Positions 24,996 to 37,426 of a stretch of DNA of 64,000 nucleotides are shown piece by piece. The notes below the pieces were generated by a model. The model saw nothing but the letters and a program-made list of their open reading frames with translations. It was not told the DNA's origin and ran no database searches. Source of the stretch: Eudorina sp. 2006-703-Eu-15 (taxonomy: Eukaryota; Chlorophyta; Chlorophyceae; Chlamydomonadales; Volvocaceae); NCBI GenBank assembly GCA_003117195.1, contig BDSI01000099.1, positions 394,479 to 458,478 on the forward strand, read 5' to 3'. The translations under genes and the position numbers were made by a program. The stretch's first letter is position 1. Each line of letters begins with the position of its first letter.

Positions 24996-26792
24996 ATGGC
25001 AGACCAGCTACAATTTTATCCATTCATTACAGCGTTCACCATCGTTTTTCTGTTGGTAGAAGTCATATGTACTGCGCCTAGCTCAACGGAAAGATCTGCC
25101 ACGACGGCCTTTGTAGAGGTTCCAGTGGGAAAAGTCCCAAGGGATCGAGACGCATGGTCCAGATTCTTGAGGTAGGTTTTGGTGTCTTGATAAGTTTGAC
25201 GAATTAAAAATAAGGCAGTCTGCGTTTCCGTACCGCATCGTGTCTGAACCCAGCGACAACCTTGACCCGGACCTGGCTTACTGGCGAGCGCGGGCGCCCT
25301 TAGCAGCTGCTCACATCCTCACAGCACACAACAAGACCCTGGAGGTAAGATACGCGCGACCTTGTGGTGTGTGAATGCCGCGCAGGCAAATATCTGGGTG
25401 GGGGGTGTATGCCGGTGCGGCAAGGGATGTCCAACACATCCAACATCAGCTTGCTGTGCATCAGGAGCATCTTTGGTTGGCATTCCGCTGTTCCCCACCG
25501 CGCCGGTGCAGCAGCTGGGCTAAGGGCACGCTGCCTCCTGTCGCCGCGGATCACGTGAGCGGGCGGCCGACCCAGCGCGATAGCGCACCCCCCCGATCTG
25601 CTTCACCGCCGCGTCGTTGTCGGTGCCTCCACACTGACGCGGGGGACGCTTTCTTGCGGTAGATCGCTTCGCGCCCGGCATGCGATGTCTGCGTCTCTGC
25701 CTCGGAGGCGTCCGGAGAGACACCCCGCCTGTGCCGCGCCCTGCCCTGCCCTGCCCCAAACCCAACCCGACCTGACCTTCCCCTCCCCTGCTGCAGGTGA
25801 TGAACATCCCAGCAGTCATCCAGGCAAGCACCCACGCGCGGCCGGGCGGGTTGAGTGCCGCGGGTCCCAGGCAATCCAGCCCGGCCCTTTAACAGCAAAG
25901 TTCGGGGGCGTTGTTGTTCTGGGTGTGGTGGTTCGCAAGCTCGGATGTCCTGCAAGAGTTAAGTGAGTGTATAGGAAAGAGCCGGCACGTGCGAGGGGGC
26001 GCTGCTCAAACACTAGGGCATGTGGGGAGGCCCACACTCCAGTGGCTCCCTACCCTTGCTGGCCCTGAAGTACCGCTGCACCGCAAAAATGCGATTTCCG
26101 TACTCGATGCGGCAAGGCGTCCGTCCAGGACAATTCCCGAAGGAGCAGGACGCAGCTTTAGTCAACCAGGCCATGAAACATAAACCGACTGGAAATTTGA
26201 CCACAACTTCCTTAAAGTGGGGTTCCGGGGCTTGGCCAGCGTCTGCACTGACCCGCAAACCTCGCGACCCGACCCGACCCGACCCGTCCAGCTCGCGCTG
26301 ATCTACAACAACACGCTCTACTGGCCCGGACGACCCGATCCCAATGGTGGCGAACCCACCCGAAGCTGGGCGAGCAGTTTCGTAAGTCGGTCCAGGGCTG
26401 GGTTCTGGGCTGCTGGCATGTGCGGCCGCTGCGGGTTAGGCTTCAGGGGGCCGCCCTGAAGGGGGGAAGGCAACTACGAGGCGGGGCCTGGTGTGTCAAA
26501 GCGCAGACCCTCCCCCATAGAATTTTGTGTTTCTCACTCGCGCAACCTTTCAGCGGCATGAGGGGCTTGCGTCAGCCGGGAGAGCGGGACGACGGGCACC
26601 CGCTGCCCGCGGGCGAGCACTTTTCCGCGGGGCGCCGTGGAGGCGTTGCCTTCCCCGAGAGGCCATTCGCTCGGAAATCTTGCGGTCGGTCCGCGGTGCT
26701 CCCGCGGAGCACCTTGAACGACTGAATGACACCTCCGCGCGGCTCAGACAAGACTTGGCGCCAGACCTCCGCTTCCGCGACCCCACATGCGG

Positions 26793-26830
<38 letters not shown>

Positions 26831-29800
26831 ACCACATCTCGTGGCGCGTGCCGGGCTTTGCCAGGGAGCCAGGGAGCGCACCCAACCTCAGCTGACCACA
26901 CACACACACACACAGGTCTCTAATCTCTAAACACACAGGTCATTTTTTGGGGTCGGGCGGGCTGCTTCGCCTCGCTTCGCTTCGCATCACGAGGTGCACC
27001 GCGTGAAGCAGCTGAGGCTGCAGCTCCCGCTGGCACCCTGTGCTGCGCCGCTCTCCCGGGGGCGGCCGTGTCTGCACGCCCAGGTCATTCACTTCCACCG
27101 CTGGCTGGCGCCGGCGCTGTCGTCGGGGCGGCTGACGCTGCCCAACGTGCTCTTCATCTACAACACGGACGACAACGCGTGAGTGGTGCTAAGAAGGAAG
27201 TTGAATCGCAACGTTTTACTGACCTGCTCGTAACAGTCACGGTCAAGGCCTGGCACCTGGCACCTGTCTTGTTTCGTTGTGTGCGCTTGACCGCTCGTGG
27301 AGGCGGTGGTGCTTGCGGTGGTTGTGCTGGACGGCCGTGCTGGTATTTCGCTGTGGGCGCGGCTGGTGATTCCCGCCGCACCGCAGCAAACGCCTGACGG
27401 CCGCGATGCCTTGGGCCCCGAACGCCCTGCTGCGGAGCGATGAATTACTTCCGAATGTCCCGTTGCCCCGCGGATGCCCTGCGCGGGCACTCATCCGCTC
27501 GCAGGCCGCGCTTCAACGCCCCCTCGCGCAAATTGCCGGTGCCGCTGCTGAGCCTCATCAAGTCGCAGGGGCTGCCGGGCGGCGACGACCTGGACGTGCT
27601 GGTACCGCAGGTGAGCTGCCCCCCTCCCCCCTCCCCCCTCGCATGTCGGGATACTCCCCGCTCCCAGGTCGGGATACTCCCCGCTCCCAGGTCGGGATAC
27701 TCCCCGCTCCCAGGTCGGGATACTCCCCGCTCCCAGGTCGGGATACTCCCCGCTCCCAGGTCGGGATACTCCCCGCTCCCAGGTCGGGATACTCCCCGCT
27801 CCCAGGTCGGGATACTCCCCGCTCCCAGGTCGGGATACTCCCCGCTCCCAGGTCGGGATACTCCCCGCTCCCAGGTCGGGATACTCGCCGCTCCCAGGTC
27901 GGGATACTCCCCGCTCCCAGGTCGGGATACTCGCCCCTCGCAGGTCGGGATACGGTAGTCGCAGGTCGCAGGGCGCACCTAGCAGGGTTCAGGTTGGGGT
28001 CTAGAGGGGGGCTCCCGCGGGCGCGGCGCAGCGTGCCGTACCCATCGCCATTGCTGTGCGCGCGCTCCCGCTCCGCGCGCCCCCTTGTCGCGCAACCGTG
28101 TAAAAACGGTACGGCACGTTCTGCAATCGCCGCAGCGCGCTGCGCGCGCCTTACCCCGAGCGAGGGAGACGCTTCTGCTGTGCCGGGGGGCGGGCGGCGC
28201 GCCTCGGCACAACTGCTCCTCCCAGCGGCCGGAAGTGTGTCGGGTGTCCCCGACCCCACCCGGTTGACCTTTTGGTCCCCGTGTCCCCCCCCCCGCCCCC
28301 GTCCGCGTTCTTGCCGCCGCCCTGCGCAGATGTTTATGGTGCACAGCTCCATGTTCAGTGTGCCCTGGCACCTCAAGCTGGATCGCGGTGCGTAGTGGGA
28401 TCGGTGCGGGCTGTGGGGGTATGTGCGGAGGTGTGTGTGTAGGAAATTGGTAAAGTACCATAGATCGCCAGCGACGACGACGGTGTAGGCCGGGGAGGTT
28501 GGGGTTCGTTAGAGGCCGACCCGCGTGTCGGCCTCTACATGCCGGCCATGACCGGGACGTGACGGAGGACGTCTTCGGATTGTGTCGGGTGCCAATACCA
28601 GACATGAGCGGCAAGTCGCGGGCCGCCCGGGGGCGACCCACGACGGCAGGTGGGGACTGGCCGCTGGGAACGGTTGTGCCGGCGTGCTGCCGCCCGTGCG
28701 CTGCCGCCCTCCCCCAAGTGGCCGTCAACGCAGCTTGCGCTTGTCGTTACACACACACGCGCAACTATGTGTGGTAAGTCCTTTCTTGCAGGTTACATGG
28801 TAAGCATTCTGAAACTGGGCTCCGTCGGGCGAGTCACTTGCTTAAGCACACAACCCAATAAATGTATTTATGTACGTGTATTCCTGCTCTTCCGCACCGC
28901 CCCTCCGCAGCCTACTTCCGCGGCATCGGCTTCTGCAGCGGCCGCTGGGCACAGCGGTACGGCTACGTGGACGCCTGCCCGCGGACGTACCTGTCGCACC
29001 TGGCCCACCGAGACCAGCAGGCGGGCAACGGCACGGCGCTGGACGTGGGCCTGGTGGAGAGGTTCAAGTTCCGGGTCATGCGGGACGGCCCGGACGTGGT
29101 GAGCCTGTTTTTGGAGGTGGCAGGGAGCCGGCCGGGCGCTGGGTACCGACGCGACCCGCTGGATCCCGAAGTCGTCGCTCTTGAATGAATGAATGAATAA
29201 GTGAATGCACGTTACAGCGGGCCCCGACTGACTCGTGTCTTTTGGGCACGTTTTCGTTCGGACCGATGCGCGTGGGGTGGGTTTGTTTGTTGGGGGTTGT
29301 GTCACAATGCAACACCTACGAACCCCCATCACACGTTGCGTGGGGAGTGGGGACCGGGGGAGTGGGGATGGGGTGCTTGGGCAGGCGAACTGAAACTACG
29401 GTAGGGCTGCGGCCGGAAGGGTCCCGTGGGGTTGCTGTGGTGCAGTGCAGCTGAGCTGCTGGATGGGAGCGGTTTCACCCTCGGGGTTGAAAATAAAAAA
29501 AGAAGTAAACCCGAAAAAACGAACCCGGGCACACCCAGAAATACTCAGCATCCTCGGGGTGGGGGCTCTTGGACCCCCGGGTGCTGTCCGACCGAGTCGT
29601 CCCGCTGCCGCCCCGCCGCCGCTGGATCCAACCCGGCACCGTTGTTGGATCCACGATCCAGTCTATCAAGTACGACCTCCCGGTTCTGGATCGAGTTCCG
29701 TTCACACGGCACGCCTTCTACAAGTGGGTGCTGCACATGGAGGGCATCACGGCCAGCTCACGGCTGGGGCAGGTACGGCGGCCACATGTTCCTTGTACGA

Positions 29801-31267
29801 TCCGTAACACCGTACCTTTCTCGTACGTCCGGTTCTCTCTGTGCGCTCGTTGACAATAACGAAAACCCAGCGGACCCATCAGAGGAACGGTGTCATCGGC
29901 CTGACATGTACTCACCTGTTACAGGGGCGGCGAGGGAGTAAGAGCTGTGAGGGTCCGGTGCACCCCCCAGTGTTCCCCCCACAACGTGGCGACGGGTCTG
30001 ACCGCGCTGCCTGCCAGTCCCTCCTGCCCATTGTTCCGACACCCCTCCACGCACCCGCACCCTCTCGGCACATAACAACCCACCCGCGCAGCTGTTCCAC
30101 ACAAACTCCCTCGTCCTGATGCAGCGCTCGCCCTTCCTGGAGTACTTTTACAGGTGGGTGTGTGGGCGTGTGGAGGGGCGGGTGGGTGCACGGATGGGCG
30201 GTTGGCGAGGTGGGCGGGTGGCCAGGTGGGCGTGTGCGCTACAGCGCGCTGGCTCGCCTTGCCGTTACACTGCCGCGCCGCCTCCGTGCCTTGACTGGGG
30301 CGTCCGTAAGAAAGCCCAGCCCCAAACCCTTCAACTGGGGCCCCTGCCGCCTCCCCGCGCGTCGGTGTGTGTGGAGAAGGGGGGGCAGTGGGGTCCCCCG
30401 CGGAACAGCTTTTGTCCTGAATTGTGGTCTTATCATTGTACGACGCGTGTACGACACTTACAAATGATGTCAGGTCGTTGAGGCCCTGGCACCACTACGT
30501 GCCGTTCTGGAACGCGACCCGCGAGGACGGTACGGCGCTGGGAATGGACGATGTGTACGACACCCTGGAGCGGCTGCGCCGCTTGGACCGGGAGGACCCG
30601 CTGGAGGTGCAGCAGATGGTGGCGCGGGGCAACCAATTCGCCCTCAGGTTTGTTTCGTTCGCAGGCTGTCTGTCCAAGGGGTGTGCCTAGAATAGAGACC
30701 CGCCCGACCCAAATCAAAGACCGATATACTTACCATATTAACCTGTCCAAAGGGGGGGGGGTGTTCGTCCGCAGCCAAGGCAAGACCAGGCGTGCGTGAC
30801 ATGCAAAGCGCGTATCAGTGCAGTGCCCGGCAGTTGCCCCTTCAAGTTGATCAGAGGGGTGTTCGTACGCGGGCAAGACCAGGTGTGCAGTGACATGCAA
30901 GGGGCAGAGCAGTGCCCACATAGGTGCCCGTGTGCGTGCATGGTGTGACTATGTAAAGCAGAGGTGTGTGCTTAGGAATGCAACCCGCCCGACCCAAAGC
31001 AACCTCCAGAGGTGTGTATATTTGCGTTTTCGCGCTCGCCCAGCGAGCAGCCCGTATGATGCAAAACGCGTATGATGAACCCCCTCCTGTGCATCAGGGG
31101 TCCCTCCGGCGCATCGGGGCTGACTGAGGACAGCCCCCAGCGGGGCCCCCTCGATGCCCTCCGCATGCGTCGGGCGCGTTGCGTCCAGGGAGGGTGTGGG
31201 GGTCTGCGCCGCGCCGCAGGCATATGCCCCTCCTCTCCTTGGGCACCCCCCTGAGGTTCCCGGCACA

Positions 31268-31366
<99 letters not shown>

Positions 31367-31578
31367 GGGGGGAGGCCCGTGACTCGCCTCCTGGGCCCGC
31401 CCGACCCTCCCGTCGCCTCCCCACCCTCCCCACCCTCCTCAGCTTCCTGACGCCCCACGCCCGGCTGCTGTATTACCGGGAGGCGCTGCTGCGCTACAAG
31501 CAGCTCTTCCCGGACATGGACCGCTTCCTGGAGTCGTACGTCCAGGGCCTCCGCGACAAGGGCTGGAGCATCCCCTGA
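24996..31578 (+). CDS. GT90 family (CAP10/POGLUT-like) glycosyltransferase
   Basis: Members transfer glucose or xylose to proteins or glycans in the secretory pathway. Exons: 24996-25171, 25215-25344 (acceptor AAG, tentative), 25797-25823, 26292-26381, 26554-26796 (tentative), 27084-27178, 27505-27610, 28330-28387, 28911-29098, 29662-29772, 30092-30153, 30474-30647, 31443-31578; phases close to 531 aa, the usual family size. Residues 8-26 form a hydrophobic signal anchor. Family marks: LPNVLFIYNTDD, the YFRGIGF..GR strand, ASSRLGQLFHTNSLVLMQRS and EYFYRSLRPWHHYVPFW near the C-terminus. Start is the first ATG (24996). Exon 3 is a 27-nt microexon with a GC donor. Introns carry minisatellites, a retroelement tail and a (CA)n tract. 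Specific sugar and acceptor unknown. Confidence 0.85.
26794..26829. repeat. (GT)18 microsatellite at a 5' splice site
   Basis: A pure GT run begins at the inferred donor of GT90 exon 5, so the exact donor cannot be fixed. Confidence 0.85.
27640..27955 (+). repeat. 23-bp minisatellite GTCGGGATACTCCCCGCTCC-CAG
   Basis: About 13 near-identical units in the GT90 intron after exon 7; each unit junction reads CCCAG|GTCGGG, resembling an acceptor. Confidence 0.92.
28441..28488 (+). repeat. dispersed intron module, internally deleted copy
   Basis: GGAAATTGGTA joined directly to AAGTACCATAGATCGCCAGC and GACGACGACGGTGT. The full copy at 59970-60074 has about 60 extra bases between two TTGGTA repeats. 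Confidence 0.7.
29182..29225 (-). repeat. 3' tail of non-LTR retroelement
   Basis: On the minus strand GGGGCCCGCTGTAAC is followed by ATTC repeats, as at 52442-52474. In a GT90 intron. Confidence 0.6.
29486..29545 (+). repeat. A-rich intron patch
   Basis: GAAAATAAAAAAAGAAGTAAACCC then GGGCACACCCAGAAA; similar patches at 42608, 60630 and 61396. Confidence 0.5.
30680..31070 (+). repeat. imperfect direct repeat in last GT90 intron
   Basis: Two pairs of matches: AACCCGCCCGACCCAAAGCAA at about 30975 against a like sequence at about 30700, and GGGGTGTTCGT..GCAAGACCAGG at about 30758 and 30856. This suggests an old local duplication. Confidence 0.55.
31269..31363. repeat. (AC)47 microsatellite
   Basis: Uninterrupted dinucleotide run 80 bp before the last GT90 exon. 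Confidence 0.97.
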
Positions 31579-34500
31579 GGCCCTGCTGGACCTCCGCCAA
31601 CCCCGCCAACATGCATGGTTTTCTTAGCAGCAGCACGTACATACATGTTTGACTCTTTTGTTTTGGGGTTACGGATCCGTTGCAGCAGTGGAAAGTTGTT
31701 GGGCAGTTGTTGGTTGGAACCTCGTCCGAGCTCTGCAGCCCTAGGGCGACCCATGGGATTGGACAGACCCATGGGCTGGGTAAGGCCCACGGAAGATCAC
31801 GGGCCTGTTGTACGCGCCCGCTGGTACGGCAAGGTGGCCCGTCGCCGGGTCGCTGTCAGCGGGCTGCCGATCGCTGCCTTGGGCTTGGGGTCTAGAGCGC
31901 GGCTCGGCGGACGGCTGCGCATGTGGAGTGGTGTACATACGGGTTATAGACGGATGGGCGTGACAGTGCGTTGCATCAGTGGCAGGATGGTGCGCTCAGA
32001 ATTATTCCGCGTTGATTTAGTGGCGGCCCGCGACGCCGATGTACGGTACCCTGCAGTACAGCCGGGCGGGATCGACGAGCAGCCAGCGAAGGCTGCATCG
32101 CAGTCCACCGGCACAAGAACCGCTAACGAGCGAGCGGTGGTGGGCAGGGTATCCGTACAATCATAAAAGTGAGTGCTGGGGACGGCCTGTTACGTTACGA
32201 TACGTTACGTGACGATAACATGATAAGGCCGTTGGCGCGTCGTTGTCTTCAGAGGCGGCTGGCGCGCGGTCGGGAGCTGCGGAAACCGCTGACCAGGGCT
32301 GGCGTGAGGTTGGTGACGGTATGTGTCCGTTGTTGGTTGCAAGGTCGGTTGGAAGTCGGTTACGGCAATAACCGTGCGGCCTGGCTGGGCGTGTCTCAGA
32401 TGGCTGCAGGGGACCCGCTGTTGGTGGCAGCGGCGTGGGATTTCGGGGGCACGGAAATGGGGCGAAAAGAGGTGGGCGTGGTATCAAGTATGGGGATGGG
32501 GCAGGCCGCCAAGTATGGGGATGGGTATATGCGTTGTGCAATTCAGCGTTGCGAAAGGGGGGTTAGCTATTGCTCCGTTCCTGGTACTGGGACCTGGGAT
32601 GGCGTGGCGGGGCCGATCGACATTTTTTTATCTGATGCTATATGGTATGTACTACGTGTGTTATGTGATCAGGGTGTTTCGTGATACTTCAGCGTTGCGT
32701 GTCCTGCGTGACACGGCACAGGAACAACAAAAATCCTTACTTGAACCATTTGAGAATGTGATTCCGGTAAATTCACCGCCAACATCGCCTGCTGAGGTGC
32801 TGCCGCAGCTTGAGGCGCTGGCGGTGGTGGATGATGTTATAGATCGCCATGAGCAGCCGCGGGTGGTCCTTGCGCTGCCCTGCAGTACAATGCAGTACAC
32901 CATGATGCATGCCACGGTACGGCAGGCCGCACGGTTCTGCGCGCGCAGGGTGCTCCAAACGCGGCATCCTAACGCGATTACATGCCGTACGGCCGTACCG
33001 GAGGGCCAGCCACCCGCCGTGAAATGTGGTCACGTCAGGTGTGCCTCGTGGTCGGCGTGTGTGTCATCGGGCGACATGTACCCGCCCCCGCCGGGCTGGG
33101 TGTGTTTGGGTTGTTGTCATTTCAGGTTTTCAGCCCAACAGGCGCACCCGCTTGATGGCCAGACCCACCGCCTAGCGCCTAGCGGCTGCAGGGGCCGTCC
33201 TGGGAGCGCTCCCCTTGGGGCTGTCCGGTAGGGCCGTTTGGACAGGGTAGACCGATCGGACGGCTCGGGGGAAAGTGGGCATGGGTGGCGCACGTTGGGT
33301 GGCGCTGCTGCCCCCGAGCACGACTGCACGTGGTGCGTGAGGGGTGGCAGGTCCAGAGGGGAGGGAGCAAGACGATGTAGATGTCACGGGGTCGGAGACG
33401 GCCGCGCGGCGGCGAAGGGGGGGCGGGTAAAGGACGTTGCGGTTGGTTTGCTTTGGGGGGGCTGAACTGTTGGGGCCATCCGTGTGGCTGGGGTGCGCCT
33501 GGGGCTGACGGCATTGACGTCAAGTATTTACTTCGATTGCTGCCAGTTTATCTAGACATCTTGCGAAGCTGCCGTGGTGCCGGCAGCAGTGCGGGTGATG
33601 ATCATCGTTGTCCGGTTCCACGCTTGCGCATTATCTAGGGCAAAGGGCTTTCGCTTCAAGGAGGACCCATGACGCAAGGGTAGCCCGCAAGGAGCCGGGC
33701 GGGTGGAGGGGGCTGGGCCCGAAGGAAAACGTGGCCTGCTGTACGGTGGCCGTGGCGTCTGCACCGAGCGCCGTACTGCTGCTGCTGCTGTTGAAGGCTG
33801 TTTACAGGGGAACCTGACACGTGATGGACATGCTACAACATGTACGGCAAGCACGCTGCCTGTATGGGCGACTACTGCCCGTGTTCGGTTTTTGTAATGT
33901 AAATTGCATCAGGTTTTAAGCAGCTGCGGAGATTCTGGAGCCCAGGATGCGGTCCCAAACAGGAGCGCTAGGTCATCCATGGGGGAAGTCTGGACATTGA
34001 GACATATGGGAAAGACGCCGTCGCCAGCTGCAACCGCAAGAAGCGGCGCCGCCGGTGCCTCGAGTGCCGCTGCTACGGCGCTACGCCCACAGTCCGTCGA
34101 TCTGTATCCTGTTGCCGCTTTCGAGGATCGCCAGGCTGCCAGCGGTTTCGGCACTTCACTGACAGAACACCTGCCGGTATAAGTCGATGTCTGGCATGCC
34201 TTACCGACGTGATACCTCAACTAGTGTAGTGAAGAACCCACAACGTGACAGACAACCGCCGTCGCGGCCCCCGTCGCGCCGTACGCAGGCATATGCCTGG
34301 CCATGCGTTCACACGCCTGCAGTGCCCCTTCTCAATGGCACCACCCCGATGTACACAGCCGCAGCCACACCAAAGACAAGCAAGCGGCGTAGCGCTCCAG
34401 GGGACATCAATCTCCCCCTCTCTCTCCCTCTCTCTCTCCATCTCCCGCCAACTCTCCGTCCTGGCACACTTGCACACGCAGCCACCCTCCCGCCAAAACG

Positions 34501-35233
34501 GGACCACGCTGGACTTGGCTTCTCGCGGTTCAGTTTCTTGCTTACACATGCACACACACAGACTTTCTACCTCTGCGGTTTCCTCGCGCAACACACGCTC
34601 TGCACTGGGACCGATGCCAGCCGGCCCTCGTTCCGGCCAACCCCCCCTCTCCCCCTTGGGAGGTAACCGGACAGGTGTCCTGGTCGGCTGCACATGCTCC
34701 ATGCCGTCAAACCCGTAGCGGCCCCAGACCCGAACCCGTCACCCTGCACACAAAATCACAGATGCTTCATGCGCTTAGTCCTGCTCACGCATCCTGCTGC
34801 TGCCGCTGCTGCTCAAACCGTTCCGTGCCTGTCGTTCCATATTCCGCTTCCGTGCCTGTCGTGCCATATTCCGTGCCTGTCCAACACCGTTCTACTCACG
34901 CCGCAAAAAGCGCCTACGCCCCCGTTGCACGGTCCTCCAGCCCCGTAGCACAGTGAGCTCCCAGACCCCGCTTTCACTTGGGCACACCCGATGTCCCCGA
35001 TGCCTCGTGCCTCACCCGCTACTGCCCCGGCTGCAATCAAGTCCGTGTTGCGTCAATACCCGACCGTCCCCGTGAGGGCTTCCCTTTTACAGTCAACGAG
35101 GTCTTGGGTGTTCACCAAGTGCATGCTTGGGACCCCCCACCGCATCCCAGGCGCTACGTACAGGGTTGCCCCGTGCTGCACCTACCGTATCGCGCTGCTG
35201 TTTCGTCTGTTTCATCGTTCAGGTTGCCCCCTG
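31579..35233. other. gene-free stretch between GT90 and MTN 3' ends
   Basis: Convergent 3' flanks. Open frames exist on both strands (longest 32323-33231 plus, GTG start, Trp/Cys-rich), none recognisable. 33909-34220 is open on both strands and Ala-rich; I could not link it to a gene. Confidence 0.45.
35087..35091 (-). terminator. TGTAA poly(A) signal for MTN
   Basis: TGTAA on the gene strand, about 145 nt after the MTN stop codon. TGTAA is the usual nuclear poly(A) signal in Chlamydomonas relatives. Confidence 0.45.
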
Positions 35234-37426
35234 CTACAGCTCGGCAATCTTACGTCCCGCCATTTCGTGCAGCACCTTGGGCAGCGTCGCCTGCAGCGCC
35301 GCCGCCGCGGCGTGCAGGTTCTCCAGGAACTCCTCCGATGTGGGTCTGTCGCCGTCCACAATGTCAGTCACCGCCTTGACGCACATCAGGGGCACCTACG
35401 GGGGCGGCGGCGGCGGCGGCGGCGCCGGCGGCGGGGGTTGGAATGGCAGTGGTTATTGCTTATCTACTTTAAGAAGCATATACTCCTTGGGCAGGCCGTC
35501 AGAAACAAGGCTGAGCCGTTCCAGTACACCGTTTTGCAAAGCTGCAATCCTACATACACACACGATAGCGGGTTGGGCCGGTTCTTTTCTGAAACACACC
35601 AGAGCTCTGTTTTGAGTTTTTCAAGTTTTCCCCCTCCTTACGTGGTAGAGGTTGCACGCCCAGGCAATGGCCGCCGCCTCCATCTCTTTGACCGCCACCT
35701 GGTGCTGCCCCATGATCTCCATGCACTTGTCCGTGTAGTCCAGCGAGTTGCCCGAGGACACCACTCCCTGCTTCAGGTTCAGGGCCGCCTGGCAGGGGGG
35801 AGCGGGGGGTGTCGGACGGGACCGGGCGGGGGAACCGAGGACGGTGTGAGCAGTGTCGCGCGATGCGTATCGGCGGAGCTTCGGGGTTGGGGTTGGGGCT
35901 GGAAACAAACAGACCAAACAGACCCCGGCCACATCACATGCAACATGTCGGGCGCGCGAGCCGGCCGGGGATGAGTGTGCGGGGGCGGGCTCGTCAATGA
36001 CAACATCGGCGGTTATCGGTTTGTGCGGTTTCGCTGTCGTGATTGCCGAAGGGGGCGGGCTGCCAACCGCCAACGGGCCGAGGGGTGACGGGTTCAGCGG
36101 ATGAGGCGATGTGGGTTCCGGGTTTCGGAGCGGTCCGCCCCGGGCGAATCTCGCCCGGCCTTACAGGTCCCGGGGGATCTCGCCCGGCCTCAGATCTCGC
36201 CCGGTCTCAAATCGGGGCGAAATATGACAACTACCCAGACAGACCCACAGCCCGATGGGGGCGGTCGATGGGAGGCCGCTCCTGGATGCGTTGGCTTGGG
36301 AGTGGGTCGAGGCCAGCAAGGGGTCGAGGCCAGCAAGGGGTCGAGGCCAGCAAACTGTAACGGTAGCGGTGACGGTGCTAAACACACGCATGCCACGGCC
36401 CTGATCCCCTGCTGCAGGCAGTGGACAGATGTGCGGGATGTGCGGTGCCGTACCTGCAGCCGCGGCGTGGCCAGGCACAGGTTGTAGCCGATGCCGTACT
36501 TGTCGAAGCTGGGCAGCGGGATGCGGCGGTCGTGGTTGATCACCGCAGTTCCAAGGAACACGTCACCGATGGCGGCGCCCTGGGGGTTATGTACGGCCGT
36601 GTACGGCGCATCCGATGGCCGTGCACGGGAGAGAGTACGGTGCTCAGGTCTTCAAACACGTGGCCCGCGGAAGCGACGCTCATCTCCGCTAGTCGGTAGC
36701 TCGTTCCCCCAAGGACCGCGACACAAGGGAAGGAGACGAGTTAGCACAGCTGCAACTGTGCACAGTCCACTTATGGAGGGGGATGCGGCACCCTCTGGGG
36801 TATATGCCCAGGCACCATTTGATGCCCCACGCGTGTGCCATGTCAACATAGGGTCACATGAGACAGTCGCGACTGAGCCTGGGGCTGTTGGTTTGGTCAG
36901 CTAAGTTCTTTGGTCTCCGAAGGGCGGTTTGAGGGCTGGGTGGTCCCCGCCCGCTGACACGCACCTGGGCCTTGAAGCCGCCCGCTGTGCCCGCCGAGAT
37001 CACCACGTCGGGCTGGAAGGCCAGCACCGCGAGGTACGTCGATAGGGACGCAGGGACGGTCCCAACGTTGTCCACGCCGTGGTCCTTATCTTTACCATTC
37101 CACACCACATGGACAGCCAGGCCCTCGTAGTCGCCGGAGAAAGTCACACAAGGCGCGGGACCGACAATTCTGCGGCGCCAATGTTCCGTTCCAATTGACA
37201 TTGTTTACATTGGCCGTTTCATCGTGATCAGCTGTACCCCACTCACTTGGGCGGCGCGTCTTCTTTAAGATTCAACGCCTGTATTAGCGGCTGGGCTTCT
37301 GCCTCCATGGCTGCATGATATATAATTTATTGTAGTCACCGTTTGGACGAAACATCAACATGCCTGCGCGGTTTTCGCTTGCTTACCAAAGACCAGCAGA
37401 ACGCATTTCACAGTCTTATCCTCCAT
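35234..37426 (-). CDS. MTN: 5'-methylthioadenosine (MTA/SAH) nucleosidase
   Basis: Hydrolyses methylthioadenosine to adenine and methylthioribose in the methionine (Yang) salvage cycle; cytosolic. Exons: 37426-37387, 37310-37247, 37169-36965, 36579-36454, 35788-35642, 35395-35234; all junctions are GT-AG and phases close to 247 aa, like plant MTN. Catalytic marks: FAMEAEAQPL (E18, equivalent to bacterial Glu12), VISAGTAGGFKAQ ribose/purine loop, HDRRIPLPSFD, VKEMEAAAIAW (M181-E182, ribose contact) and AVTDIVDGD (D205, purine protonation). The first exon is only 40 nt and ends one base into the codon preceding AMEAEA. No transit peptide. Divergent from the RING-CH gene. Confidence 0.94.
36290..36352. 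repeat. 17-bp tandem repeat GGGTCGAGGCCAGCAA
   Basis: Three units in MTN intron 4; a CTCGCCCGG-rich repeat lies just left, at about 36150-36210. Confidence 0.8.

Noticed and set aside
32323..33231. 302-codon plus-strand frame
   Set aside because: GTG start, Trp/Cys-rich odd composition, no domain.
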